Assembly: GCF_003184185.1 (NCBI RefSeq)
Contig: NZ_QHJG01000015.1
Coordinates: 8,137-72,136, forward strand
Length of the DNA stretch: 64,000 nt
Source: Legionella qingyii
Lineage (GTDB): Bacteria > Pseudomonadota > Gammaproteobacteria > Legionellales > Legionellaceae
Direction of reading: 5' to 3'
Below are positions 56,917 through 64,000 of the stretch, in pieces; position 1 is the stretch's first letter; every line of letters begins with the position of its first letter. The translations under genes were made by a program, and so were the position numbers. Under the pieces are notes generated by a model, which saw only the letters and a program-made list of their open reading frames with translations, was not told the origin of the DNA and did not search any database.

Positions 56917-58407
56917 ATGTGCGGGATAGTAGGTATTTACAGTCATGAACCAGTAGCCTCCGAATTGTATGAGAGTCTCATCCATTTACAACATCGTGGA
57001 CAAGATGCTGCGGGCATACTCACTTGTGATCAGCGTTTCTATACGAAACATGGATTAGGTTTGGTGCGGGAAATTTTTACATCCGATAACGTTTCCGCAT
57101 TAGAAGGTAACATCGGCATTGGTCACGTACGCTATCCTACTGCCGGTGGCTATACGGCAACAGATGTCCAGCCATTATGGATTGGAAGTCCGCGCGGCAT
57201 CGCGCTTGCCCACAATGGCAACCTGTCCAATTACCAAGAACTGGCGGATGAGATTCGTTTAAAACAACATCGTCATCTTAATACTTCTCTTGATTCTGAA
57301 GCACTATTGCTCATGCTTGCAGATAATCTGGCCAGTAATGCGTCCAGTAATGAAGAAAATACGGATAGCTTTTTCGAACTGCTGACTCAAGCCGTCTCGC
57401 ATATTTTTGAACGAATTGAAGGGGCCTATTCGATTGTATCTGTGATTATTGGCAAGGGTCTTGTTGCCTTCCGCGACCCTCATGGTATCCGCCCACTGGT
57501 TTGGGGAACCCGTGAAAATCCCGATGGAACGGTTGATACTATTTTTGCATCAGAAACTACTCCTTTTTATGCATTGGGCTTCGAACCTCGCGGAGATATT
57601 TTACCCGGTGAAGTAGCCTTTGTGGATCTTAATGGAACCCTGCACCGCCGTATTCTAAAAACAGAAGAATTCAGGCCTTGTGTGTTTGAGTATGTTTATT
57701 TTGCACGCCCGGATGCAACCCTCAATAACGTCAGTGTATACCGCGCTCGTTTACGTATGGGACAAAATCTAGCCCATCAATGGAAACAAAAGTACCCTGA
57801 ACTCATACCGGATATTGTTATTCCTGCTCCGTTTACTGCCAATACTGCCGCCCTATCATTTGCCCATGAATTAGGGGTAAGATACTCCGAAGGCTTATAT
57901 AAGAATCCTTTTATAGGTCGTACCTTCATCATGCCCAATCAAAAGGCACGAAGTCGAAATATCCGTTACAAACTAACCCCGCAGCAAACTGAAATTAAAA
58001 ATAAAATTGTGATGATTATCGACGACAGCATTGTCCGGGGAACAACCTCTCGTGAAATTGTCAAAATGGTAAGAGAGTCTGGCGCAAAGAACATCTATTT
58101 CGCCTCCACATCGCCCCCACTTAAAAATCCCTGTTTTAGTGGGATTGATATTCCTTCACGCACAGAATTGATTGCTGCCAATAAAACTGAAGATGAGATT
58201 GCCAATTATCTTGGTGTTGATGTTTTACTCTATCAATCAAATGAAGATTTGATTGAAGCAGTAACACGTCGGGGAGAACATCACATCAAAAAACCATGTA
58301 TGGCGTGTATGGATGGCGATTATTTTTGTAAAAAACTGACTGCTGAAAAAATGAAGCAGCTCGAGCTACAACGTGAAACAAGCAGACTTACTGCCCCCAA
58401 AAAATAG
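56917..58407 (+). CDS. purF: Amidophosphoribosyltransferase
   Basis: First committed enzyme of purine synthesis, making phosphoribosylamine from PRPP and glutamine. It has 496 aa. MCGIVGIYSHEP shows the N-terminal nucleophile Cys2 directly after Met, without a propeptide, as in E. coli. HLQHRGQDAAGI, GIGHVRYPTAG and AHNGNLSNYQEL belong to the glutaminase half, and the PRPP loop is VMIIDDSIVRGTTSREIV. A TAAGG site lies close before the ATG. Feedback control by purine nucleotides is expected from the family. Confidence 0.96.
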   Translation: MCGIVGIYSHEPVASELYESLIHLQHRGQDAAGILTCDQRFYTKHGLGLVREIFTSDNVSALEGNIGIGHVRYPTAGGYTATDVQPLWIGSPRGIALAHNGNLSNYQELADEIRLKQHRHLNTSLDSEALLLMLADNLASNASSNEENTDSFFELLTQAVSHIFERIEGAYSIVSVIIGKGLVAFRDPHGIRPLVWGTRENPDGTVDTIFASETTPFYALGFEPRGDILPGEVAFVDLNGTLHRRILKTEEFRPCVFEYVYFARPDATLNNVSVYRARLRMGQNLAHQWKQKYPELIPDIVIPAPFTANTAALSFAHELGVRYSEGLYKNPFIGRTFIMPNQKARSRNIRYKLTPQQTEIKNKIVMIIDDSIVRGTTSREIVKMVRESGAKNIYFASTSPPLKNPCFSGIDIPSRTELIAANKTEDEIANYLGVDVLLYQSNEDLIEAVTRRGEHHIKKPCMACMDGDYFCKKLTAEKMKQLELQRETSRLTAPKK

Positions 58408-58420
58408 AGGATACTCGCGA

Positions 58421-59737
58421 ATGAACATTCTTGTTATCGGCTCTGGCGCACGAGAGCATGCATTAATTAAAGCCTTACATCGTTCGCCACACAAAACGTC
58501 ATTGTTTTGCTACGGCACAGCAATTAATCCAGGTATCCATCAATTAACGAATCAATATTGCGCAGGTGATATCACTGATTGCGCCGCAGTAGTGTCTATG
58601 GCAAAGCTCTGGGGAGTGGAATTAGTAATTATTGGTCCAGAAGCACCGCTTGAACACGGAATGGCGGATGCCTTTTGGCAAGCAGGAATCCCGACCATCG
58701 GTCCGAAAAAAATATTGGCACAAATTGAAACCTCTAAAGAGTTCGCACGTGATCTCATGCACAAATATCACATTGCGGGTTTGCCACGTTATAAAAAATT
58801 TACAACCCTCAATCATGTTGACGCTTTTCTCAATGAACTCGGGGAAGGCAATTACGTCATTAAAGCAAACGGCTTAATGGGTGGAAAAGGGGTCAAAGTT
58901 GCTGGAGATCATCTGCATTCAATCACTGAGGCTTTGGAGTTTTGTCAGGAGATTTTTGATAAAAAGCAGACCATCCTTATTGAGGAAAAACTGATTGGCC
59001 AAGAGTTTTCATTCATGTGTTTCGCTGATGGCAAAAAGCTTATTCCTATGCCTTTGGTCCAAGACCATAAACGTGCTTATAACGGCGATAAAGGACCCAA
59101 TACTGGTGGTATGGGAAGTTATTCCGATACCGATCATCGGCTACCCTTTTTAACCCCAAATGATGTTCAGGAAGCCTTAGCAATCAATAATGCAGTATTT
59201 CAGGCCTTATCTACTGAATGTGGCGAACCCTATATTGGTATTTTATATGGCAGTTTCATTGCGACTAAAAATGGAATTTATGTGATCGAATTTAATGCCC
59301 GTTTTGGCGATCCTGAAGCATTAAATGTATTATCGATCTTGGAATCTGACTTTGTTGCACTATGTCAAGCCATGGTGAATGGCAATCTTACTGAAGACAA
59401 CGTTAAATTTTCAAAGCAGGCCACCGTCTGTAAATATGCCGTCCCTGAAGGTTATCCTGATGCACCAAAGAAAAACTTTGTCGTAGATTTTTCCAAGGTT
59501 GCACATCAAGATCATTTATACCTTTCTTCAGTAAATCAGGTCGATGATCAAATCGTTGCTGAAGGCTCGCGCACTGCGGCTTATGTAGGCATCGCTGATA
59601 CGATTTTTGCTGCAGAGCAACGCGCTGAGAACGAAATTTCATTAATTGAAGGTCCTTTATTTCATCGCCAGGATATAGGTACCAAACAATTAATTCAACA
59701 ACGCATTGACCATATGCAAAGGATACGCGCATTATGA
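58421..59737 (+). CDS. purD: Phosphoribosylamine-glycine ligase
   Basis: ATP-grasp enzyme forming GAR. ATG 58421 (AGAGGA upstream) gives MNILVIGSGAREHALIKAL, the standard PurD start, and 438 aa; an upstream in-frame ATG inside purF is rejected. Motifs are VIIGPEAPLEHGMAD, the ATP loop KANGLMGGKGVKVA, QEFSFMCFADG, PLVQDHKRAYNGDKGPNTGGMG and the metal site VIEFNARFGDPEALNVL. The stop overlaps the purN start (ATGA). Confidence 0.96.
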   Translation: MNILVIGSGAREHALIKALHRSPHKTSLFCYGTAINPGIHQLTNQYCAGDITDCAAVVSMAKLWGVELVIIGPEAPLEHGMADAFWQAGIPTIGPKKILAQIETSKEFARDLMHKYHIAGLPRYKKFTTLNHVDAFLNELGEGNYVIKANGLMGGKGVKVAGDHLHSITEALEFCQEIFDKKQTILIEEKLIGQEFSFMCFADGKKLIPMPLVQDHKRAYNGDKGPNTGGMGSYSDTDHRLPFLTPNDVQEALAINNAVFQALSTECGEPYIGILYGSFIATKNGIYVIEFNARFGDPEALNVLSILESDFVALCQAMVNGNLTEDNVKFSKQATVCKYAVPEGYPDAPKKNFVVDFSKVAHQDHLYLSSVNQVDDQIVAEGSRTAAYVGIADTIFAAEQRAENEISLIEGPLFHRQDIGTKQLIQQRIDHMQRIRAL

Positions 59738-60333
59738 TTCGCATCGCCGTACTCGGTTCAACTCGAGGCACTAATCTTAATGCACTTGTTGCTGGAATAA
59801 AGCATCAACGTCTATCGGCATCAATCGAACTGGTTCTGAGCAACAAACAAGATGCTCCCATTTTGGAAAAAGCAGCGAACTTTGGAATTCAATCAATGTT
59901 TGCCAATCCTCAAGGCCTAAGCCGCATGGAGTTTGATGCTTATCTTTCTGGAATCCTCAAACAACATCAAATAGAGCTTGTTGTTTTAATTGGTTATATG
60001 CGTATTTTATCAGCTGAATTCGTATCCGACTGGGAAAATAAAATAATCAATATTCACCCTTCATTATTACCCGCTCATGCTGGGTTGATGAATCTCGATG
60101 TACATCAAGCTGTCTTAGATGCCGCCGAGGTTGAAACCGGTTGTACGGTACACTTCGTTACCGAACAAGTGGATGCAGGACCGATTATTTTGCAAAAGAA
60201 ATGTCCTGTGTTGGCAGGCGATACCCCAGAACGTTTAAAAGCCAGGGTGCAAGAACTCGAAGGATTAGCTTTGGTTGAAGCAATACAGATTATTGCAACC
60301 TCCCTTTCACTGCACTCAAGCTCCGAATACTGA
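59734..60333 (+). CDS. purN: GAR transformylase (10-formyl-THF dependent)
   Basis: Transfers a formyl group from 10-formyltetrahydrofolate to GAR. It has 199 aa. It starts MIRIAVLGSTRGTNLNAL (usual G-S-G-x-G-S-N replaced by G-S-T-R-G-T-N). The active-site triad appears as Asn and His in NIHPSLLPAHAG and Asp in EQVDAGPII. The second position of the loop, PAHAGLMN, replaces the usual P-x-x-x-G-L-H-T. Translation is coupled to purD by the ATGA overlap. Confidence 0.94.
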   Translation: MIRIAVLGSTRGTNLNALVAGIKHQRLSASIELVLSNKQDAPILEKAANFGIQSMFANPQGLSRMEFDAYLSGILKQHQIELVVLIGYMRILSAEFVSDWENKIINIHPSLLPAHAGLMNLDVHQAVLDAAEVETGCTVHFVTEQVDAGPIILQKKCPVLAGDTPERLKARVQELEGLALVEAIQIIATSLSLHSSSEY

Positions 60334-60360
60334 ACAAGATAAATAATTAACGAGGGAATT

Positions 60361-60855
60361 ATGTCAAATATACTTGTATCAATACTCATGGGTTCAAAAT
60401 CTGATTGGACCATCATGGAAGAAACCAGCCGAACTCTGGAACAATTTAACATTCCTCACGAAGTCCGGGCCTTGTCGGCGCATCGCACCCCCGATGCATT
60501 ATTTGAGTATCTCAAATCAGCAGAACAACGTGGCGTTGAAATTTTTATCGCCGCAGCTGGCGGTGCAGCTCATTTGCCTGGAGTTGTAGCGGCTAAAACT
60601 ATAGTCCCTGTTTTAGGTGTGCCTATGCCTTCCTCAACTTTTACTAATGGCTTGGATGCGCTTTTATCCATAGTCCAAATGCCTGCAGGAATTCCTGTAG
60701 GAACCCTTGCAGTAGGTAAGGCAGGCGCCATCAATGCGGCTATTTTGGCGGTAACAATCCTGGGAAATAAGTATCCTGTATACCGCGAAGCAATTAAAAA
60801 TTATCGTGCTACGCAAGCAGAAAAAGTATTGGAACATGCTGAAATTAAGGGATAA
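60361..60855 (+). CDS. purE: N5-carboxyaminoimidazole ribonucleotide mutase, class I
   Basis: Converts N5-CAIR to CAIR. It has 164 aa. Motifs are ILMGSKSDW, the loop RALSAHRTPDAL, the AAAGGAAHLPGVVAAKT segment and GVPMPSSTFTNGLDALLSIVQMP, all typical of class I PurE. Its usual partner purK does not follow and must lie elsewhere. It is the last gene of the purine operon and is followed by a perfect hairpin. Confidence 0.95.
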   Translation: MSNILVSILMGSKSDWTIMEETSRTLEQFNIPHEVRALSAHRTPDALFEYLKSAEQRGVEIFIAAAGGAAHLPGVVAAKTIVPVLGVPMPSSTFTNGLDALLSIVQMPAGIPVGTLAVGKAGAINAAILAVTILGNKYPVYREAIKNYRATQAEKVLEHAEIKG

Positions 60856-60880
60856 CCAGTCGAATTATAAAACATTTATC

Positions 60881-60904
60881 TCACCCTATAACTTTATAGG
60901 GTGA
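60881..60904. terminator. Hairpin between purE and the convergent F-box-like gene
   Basis: TCACCCTATA (60881-60890) and TATAGGGTGA (60895-60904) form a perfect 10-bp stem with loop ACTT. It lies 25 bp past purE and 12 bp before the end of the convergent gene. No strong T run follows on the plus strand. A bidirectional terminator is likely from position and symmetry. Confidence 0.6.
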
Positions 60905-60915
60905 TTGTAAAAAAA

Positions 60916-61794
60916 CTATGTGCCTGGTTGATGAATGTCGTTGCTTGCGTCATCGCCCAACTGCTCATGCAATTCGTTACTCACTGCAATAAAAGTATTA
61001 GCTAGATTATGCAAATAAATCTCCGCTGATAACCTGACTCCATCTTTAACCATTTCCATAGCGATCCTTTGTTGCTCTTTAGATAGAGCGGCTATGAGTT
61101 TAGAATTCGCATTGGTTAAGAGCTCTTTGTAATCCTGATGTCTATCAGTAAGTCGCTTTTTGTTTTTTAATTCAGCACAAAGACGTAACATTAAATGTAT
61201 GCATGTGGTTACGTTATTTTTTTCACTTAATTTAATCGTTTTAAATATCACTTCAATGGCATTCCATTGGCTTTTATCAACGGTAGCCGCAAGAAATTGA
61301 AAATCTTTGACACTATCAATAACGTAAGGCAGCATGCCTCCGTATTTAATAAGTAGCTTTGATCGAATTACTTTCGCATCACCATTTGAAAAAATATCGA
61401 GTGTGTTTTTATCAATTCGTTCAAAGGATCTTGCCTTCAAAACAGCTACGAGCTGTTTTTTAATTTGCTCAATCGATTGTATCAGTTCTTTATCAGCACA
61501 AAATTGTCCAGCCCCGGCGGACCTTGGCTTAAACACGAGTCGATACAAATCACGCAACAAAGAATCAATTATAAAACGAACATCATAAGCCAGATATATG
61601 CCAACTGACTTATCTTCGCTCAATTCATAAAACCGCTTGCTAACTAGTGACACACTATTTTTATCATTTCGGGAGGTCACTGTTCTTTGAAGAATTGGCA
61701 GTAGCATTTCATTTGGAAGGCATTCAATTGACAAACCAGTTTGCTCTTGGTGAGAATCAGTAGAACTTTTAAAAAATCTGCCGAATCCTAGCAT
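60916..61794 (-). CDS. F-box-like protein, candidate effector
   Basis: A 292-aa soluble helical protein. Residues about 21-60 match the F-box pattern: IECLPNEMLLPILQRTVTSR, then SVSLVSKRFYELSED. The LP-x-E-x-L-x-x-I-L start and the V-S-L-V-S-K-R-F end are close to the eukaryotic consensus. The rest (60-280) is helical without a recognised substrate domain; an ankyrin or LRR pattern was looked for and not seen. No signal peptide or membrane segment is present. ATG 61794 follows AAGGA. In Legionella, F-box proteins such as AnkB and LegU1 recruit host ubiquitin ligases; the same role here is inferred. It is inserted between the purine operon and engB. Confidence 0.65.
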   Translation of the reverse strand: MLGFGRFFKSSTDSHQEQTGLSIECLPNEMLLPILQRTVTSRNDKNSVSLVSKRFYELSEDKSVGIYLAYDVRFIIDSLLRDLYRLVFKPRSAGAGQFCADKELIQSIEQIKKQLVAVLKARSFERIDKNTLDIFSNGDAKVIRSKLLIKYGGMLPYVIDSVKDFQFLAATVDKSQWNAIEVIFKTIKLSEKNNVTTCIHLMLRLCAELKNKKRLTDRHQDYKELLTNANSKLIAALSKEQQRIAMEMVKDGVRLSAEIYLHNLANTFIAVSNELHEQLGDDASNDIHQPGT

Positions 61795-61867
61795 TTGAAT
61801 TCCTTACAATTAATAATTGGTCAGATATCCTGAGAAATAAATCAACCATTCGACCTGCTTTAATTTC

Positions 61868-61953
61868 TACCTGGGAGAAGTGAAACGAAACCCAGGGTAA
61901 AGAAGCTCTATCATATCCAGAAATCCTGGGTTCTGCTTCGCGTCACCCAGGTT
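61868..61953. repeat. Interspersed inverted repeat ending at the engB stop
   Basis: The left part, TACCTGGGAGAAGTGAAACG followed by AAACCCAGGG, pairs with a right part ending TGCTTCGCGTCACCCAGGTT. Each part is also a small hairpin by itself (CCTGGG with CCCAGG). It belongs to the CCTGGGTGAAGGC family and touches the engB stop codon. Confidence 0.6.
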
Positions 61954-62551
61954 ACCAATCAAGCCATTGATTTAGCAAAGCAATCAATTCCCCCACCCCT
62001 TCCTTTTTCAAAGAAGAAAAAGATTGAACGGTAATTAAATGCTCTGCCAATTCGTAATGCTTACGAACTTTTGATACCGTATTTTTTACCTCGCTGCGGC
62101 TTAATTTGTCTGATTTAGTCAGTAAAATATGGACGGGGAGCTCACGGTTTAATGCCCAGTCAATCATCATCACATCTAAATCTTTTAAGGGATGACGAAT
62201 ATCCATCAATAAAATCAACCCTTTTAAGCTTTGCCTGACTTCAAGATAATGCGCTAAATTTTTTTGCCAGTCCATTTTCACTTGCAACGCGACTTTGGCG
62301 TAGCCATAACCTGGCAAATCGACAAGACGACGCATTTCATCAATTCCAAATAAATTAATCAATTGAGTACGTCCGGGCGTTTTACTGGTGCGGGCCAAAT
62401 TTTTGATGCCAGTGAGACAATTTAAGGCACTTGACTTCCCGGCATTTGAACGACCAGCAAAGGCAACTTCATACCCTGAATCCTCAGGTAACTGAGATAC
62501 ACGTGCAGCACTTTGTAAAAAAACTGCTTTAGAATAAGGATTTTCCAACAT
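61952..62551 (-). CDS. engB: Ribosome-assembly GTPase EngB (YihA/YsxC)
   Basis: Essential GTPase acting late in large-subunit assembly. I choose ATG 62551 (MLENPYSKAVFL), which gives 199 aa; a TTG at 62578 would add nine residues. Motifs are G1 GRSNAGKSSALN, G2 region SKTPGRTQLINLF, G3 DLPGYGYAKV and G4 LTKSDKL. All are intact. It is divergent from the cytochrome c4 gene, an arrangement common in gammaproteobacteria. Confidence 0.95.
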   Translation of the reverse strand: MLENPYSKAVFLQSAARVSQLPEDSGYEVAFAGRSNAGKSSALNCLTGIKNLARTSKTPGRTQLINLFGIDEMRRLVDLPGYGYAKVALQVKMDWQKNLAHYLEVRQSLKGLILLMDIRHPLKDLDVMMIDWALNRELPVHILLTKSDKLSRSEVKNTVSKVRKHYELAEHLITVQSFSSLKKEGVGELIALLNQWLDW

Positions 62552-62623
62552 AAGAATTATAATATTTTGGGATTTCAACTAAGGCAGTGTACCATTACTT
62601 CGTGAATTTATTATGAGAAATCG

Positions 62624-63223
62624 ATGAAAAAATTTGTACTCACTTTTATTCTATGCTTTCCATTAGTTCTTTTTGCTCAAGAAAACACCTCATCCGCAGC
62701 AGACAAAGCGGTGATTTGTTCCGCATGCCATGGTCAACAAGGCAATAGCCCGAATCCCGACTGGCCTAATATTGCTGGGCAACATCCCAAATACTTTATT
62801 AAACAACTGAACGATATGAAAGACAGTGCATTACGTAACGCACCGACAATGAATGCACTTGTTGCCACATTGAGCAAACAGGATATGGATGACTTGGCAG
62901 CATATTATGCTAAAATGCCTCTTGCTAATGGCAGTACCCCTAAACAATTTCTTAAACGGGGTGAGCAAATCTACCGTGGAGGAGATTTTGCAAAAAGGAT
63001 TACGGCATGTATCGCCTGCCATGGTCCTAAAGGTACGGGCAATGCTCAAGCTGGCTTCCCAATACTGTCTGGCCAACATGCTGCTTATACCGTGTTGCAA
63101 TTAAATGCATTTAAAGACGGGAAGAGAAAAAATGATTTAAACCATATCATGCAAGATATTAGCAGTAGAATGAGCCAAGAAGATATGGAAGCAGTCGCAC
63201 ATTATATTGAAGGGTTACACTAG
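62624..63223 (+). CDS. Dihaem cytochrome c4
   Basis: Periplasmic electron carrier, 199 aa. A signal peptide (MKKFVLTFILCFPLVLFA) is followed by two tandem class I cytochrome domains. Haem sites are CSACH (about 36-40) and CIACH (about 127-131). The expected Met ligands are in NAPTMNAL and the second half near DISSRMSQED. NIAGQHPKYFIKQL and ILSGQHAAYTVLQL show the internal duplication typical of c4. It precedes dsbA by 11 bp, so cotranscription is likely. It probably donates electrons to a terminal oxidase. Confidence 0.93.
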   Translation: MKKFVLTFILCFPLVLFAQENTSSAADKAVICSACHGQQGNSPNPDWPNIAGQHPKYFIKQLNDMKDSALRNAPTMNALVATLSKQDMDDLAAYYAKMPLANGSTPKQFLKRGEQIYRGGDFAKRITACIACHGPKGTGNAQAGFPILSGQHAAYTVLQLNAFKDGKRKNDLNHIMQDISSRMSQEDMEAVAHYIEGLH

Positions 63224-63234
63224 GAAACTAAATT

Positions 63235-63849
63235 ATGTTAAAAAAATTAATCGCTGTATTCTTTCTTTTACCAGCAATGGCTCTAGCTGCATCATTTGTT
63301 GAAGGGAAGGATTATCAAATTGTTACCAATCCGAACGCAACAAATAATAAAAATAAAACCCCCATTATTGAAGAGTTCTTTAGTTATGGCTGCCCCTGGT
63401 GTTATAAAATAGAGGCCCCTCTCGATACATGGGTTAATAAGATGGGCAATAACATTCAATTCGAACGTGTCCCAGTGGTATTTAAACCATCCTGGGAGCT
63501 CTATGCTAAAGCCTACTACACCGCAAAAACCCTTGCACTTTCTGATAAAATGACTCCTTTACTGTTTAAAGCCATACAAGAAGAGAGAAAACCTCTCGAT
63601 TCCAAACAGTCAATGATCAGTTTCTTCGTTGCGCAAGGAGTCGATAAGGAAATCGCAAAAAGTGCTTTTGAAAACTCACCAACCATTGATATGCGTGTAC
63701 AAAATGGAATGAGTCTCATGGGAACTTATCAAATTAATGCGGTACCTGCCTTTGTGGTAAATAATAAGTATAAAACCGACTTACAAATGGCTGGCAACCC
63801 AGAGCGGTTATTAGAACTATTGAATTACCTCACACGAAAATCGGCTTAA
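63235..63849 (+). CDS. dsbA: Thiol:disulfide interchange protein DsbA
   Basis: Periplasmic oxidant that introduces disulfides into exported proteins. It has 204 aa, with signal peptide MLKKLIAVFFLLPAMALA. The thioredoxin-fold active site is CPWC (in FFSYGCPWCYKIE) instead of the CPHC of E. coli, and the cis-Pro loop is in NAVPAFVVNNKY. The helical insert between them is of normal size. The stop is followed by a strong hairpin at 63878-63909 that may end transcription. Confidence 0.94.
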   Translation: MLKKLIAVFFLLPAMALAASFVEGKDYQIVTNPNATNNKNKTPIIEEFFSYGCPWCYKIEAPLDTWVNKMGNNIQFERVPVVFKPSWELYAKAYYTAKTLALSDKMTPLLFKAIQEERKPLDSKQSMISFFVAQGVDKEIAKSAFENSPTIDMRVQNGMSLMGTYQINAVPAFVVNNKYKTDLQMAGNPERLLELLNYLTRKSA

Positions 63850-63877
63850 TCAGCCGGTTAATTATAACCATTCAAAC

Positions 63878-63909
63878 ACCTGGGTGAGGGCGCAAGCCCT
63901 AACTCAGGT
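63878..63909. repeat. Hairpin repeat downstream of dsbA
   Basis: ACCTGGGTGAGGGC and GCCCTAACTCAGGT pair at 13 of 14 positions (one as G-T) around a GCAA loop. It is a compact member of the CCTGGGTGAAGGC family and could work as a factor-independent or attenuating hairpin for dsbA, though no T run follows. No gene is visible from here to the end of the window. Confidence 0.6.
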
Positions 63910-64000
63910 CGAGAAACTCATTCATAGCCCAAATCCCTTGATTCCACTAAGCGTAACCCAGTCTACAGTACTTAATACGAAGAAATTTATATAAACATAA

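Noticed and set aside
1..64000. Intact insertion sequences, integrases, toxin-antitoxin pairs, rRNA or CRISPR arrays
   Set aside because: None could be recognised on either strand; only short non-coding repeats were found.

Overview
The window looks like a chromosomal segment of a Legionella species or a close relative (Gammaproteobacteria, Legionellales). It is moderately AT-rich. Its housekeeping genes are typical of that group. It also carries eukaryotic-like and effector-like proteins: two F-box-like proteins and a large protein with a phosphoinositide-phosphatase-type CX5R loop. The assignment rests on protein resemblance and gene order recalled from L. pneumophila; no database search was run.

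Layout. Positions 1-2.0 kb hold an apparently frameshifted gene of unknown function and the tmRNA gene ssrA (minus strand). Oligopeptidase A (prlC) and a membrane protein of unknown function follow. From 6.0 to 11.9 kb lies a central-carbon block in the order tkt, gap, pgk, pyk, then tRNA-Gly(CCC). From 12.1 to 15.0 kb there is an F-box-like membrane protein, a ProQ/FinO-domain RNA chaperone (likely rocC), a YqaE/Pmp3-like peptide and dapB.

From 15.3 to 43.4 kb is a 28-kb exopolysaccharide island. It holds a GlmM homologue, a secreted Asp-box protein with a broken signal-peptide junction, a BY-kinase-like ATPase with a degenerate P-loop, a very large Wza-like export protein with 12 SLBB domains (nine in three exact 834-bp units), and a fused GT2/initiating phosphoglycosyltransferase. 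It also holds a STAS protein, three glycosyltransferases, two lipoproteins, a Wzz-like chain-length protein, a flippase, an O-antigen-polymerase-like protein, a GalE-like epimerase, CelD/GNAT acyltransferases (one a remnant), an ATP-grasp ligase and a formyltransferase-like protein. Together these form a Wzx/Wzy-type assembly and export route, probably making a polymer decorated with acyl, formyl or amino-acid groups.

From 43.7 to 46.2 kb is the CX5R effector candidate. mmsA, mmsB and an acetyl-CoA synthetase gene (46.4-51.0 kb) cover the distal part of valine catabolism. A near-complete purine operon follows (51.2-60.9 kb: purL, purM, purQ with a C-terminal extension, purC, purF, purD, purN, purE), with many overlapping start and stop codons. 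A second F-box-like protein, engB, a dihaem cytochrome c4 and dsbA close the window.

Short inverted repeats sit between many genes: a family built on AGCCTGGGTGAAGGC, dRS3-like GTCATTCCCGCG elements, and one MITE-like element with ACTTACGAAAA ends. I saw no intact transposase, CRISPR array or rRNA.
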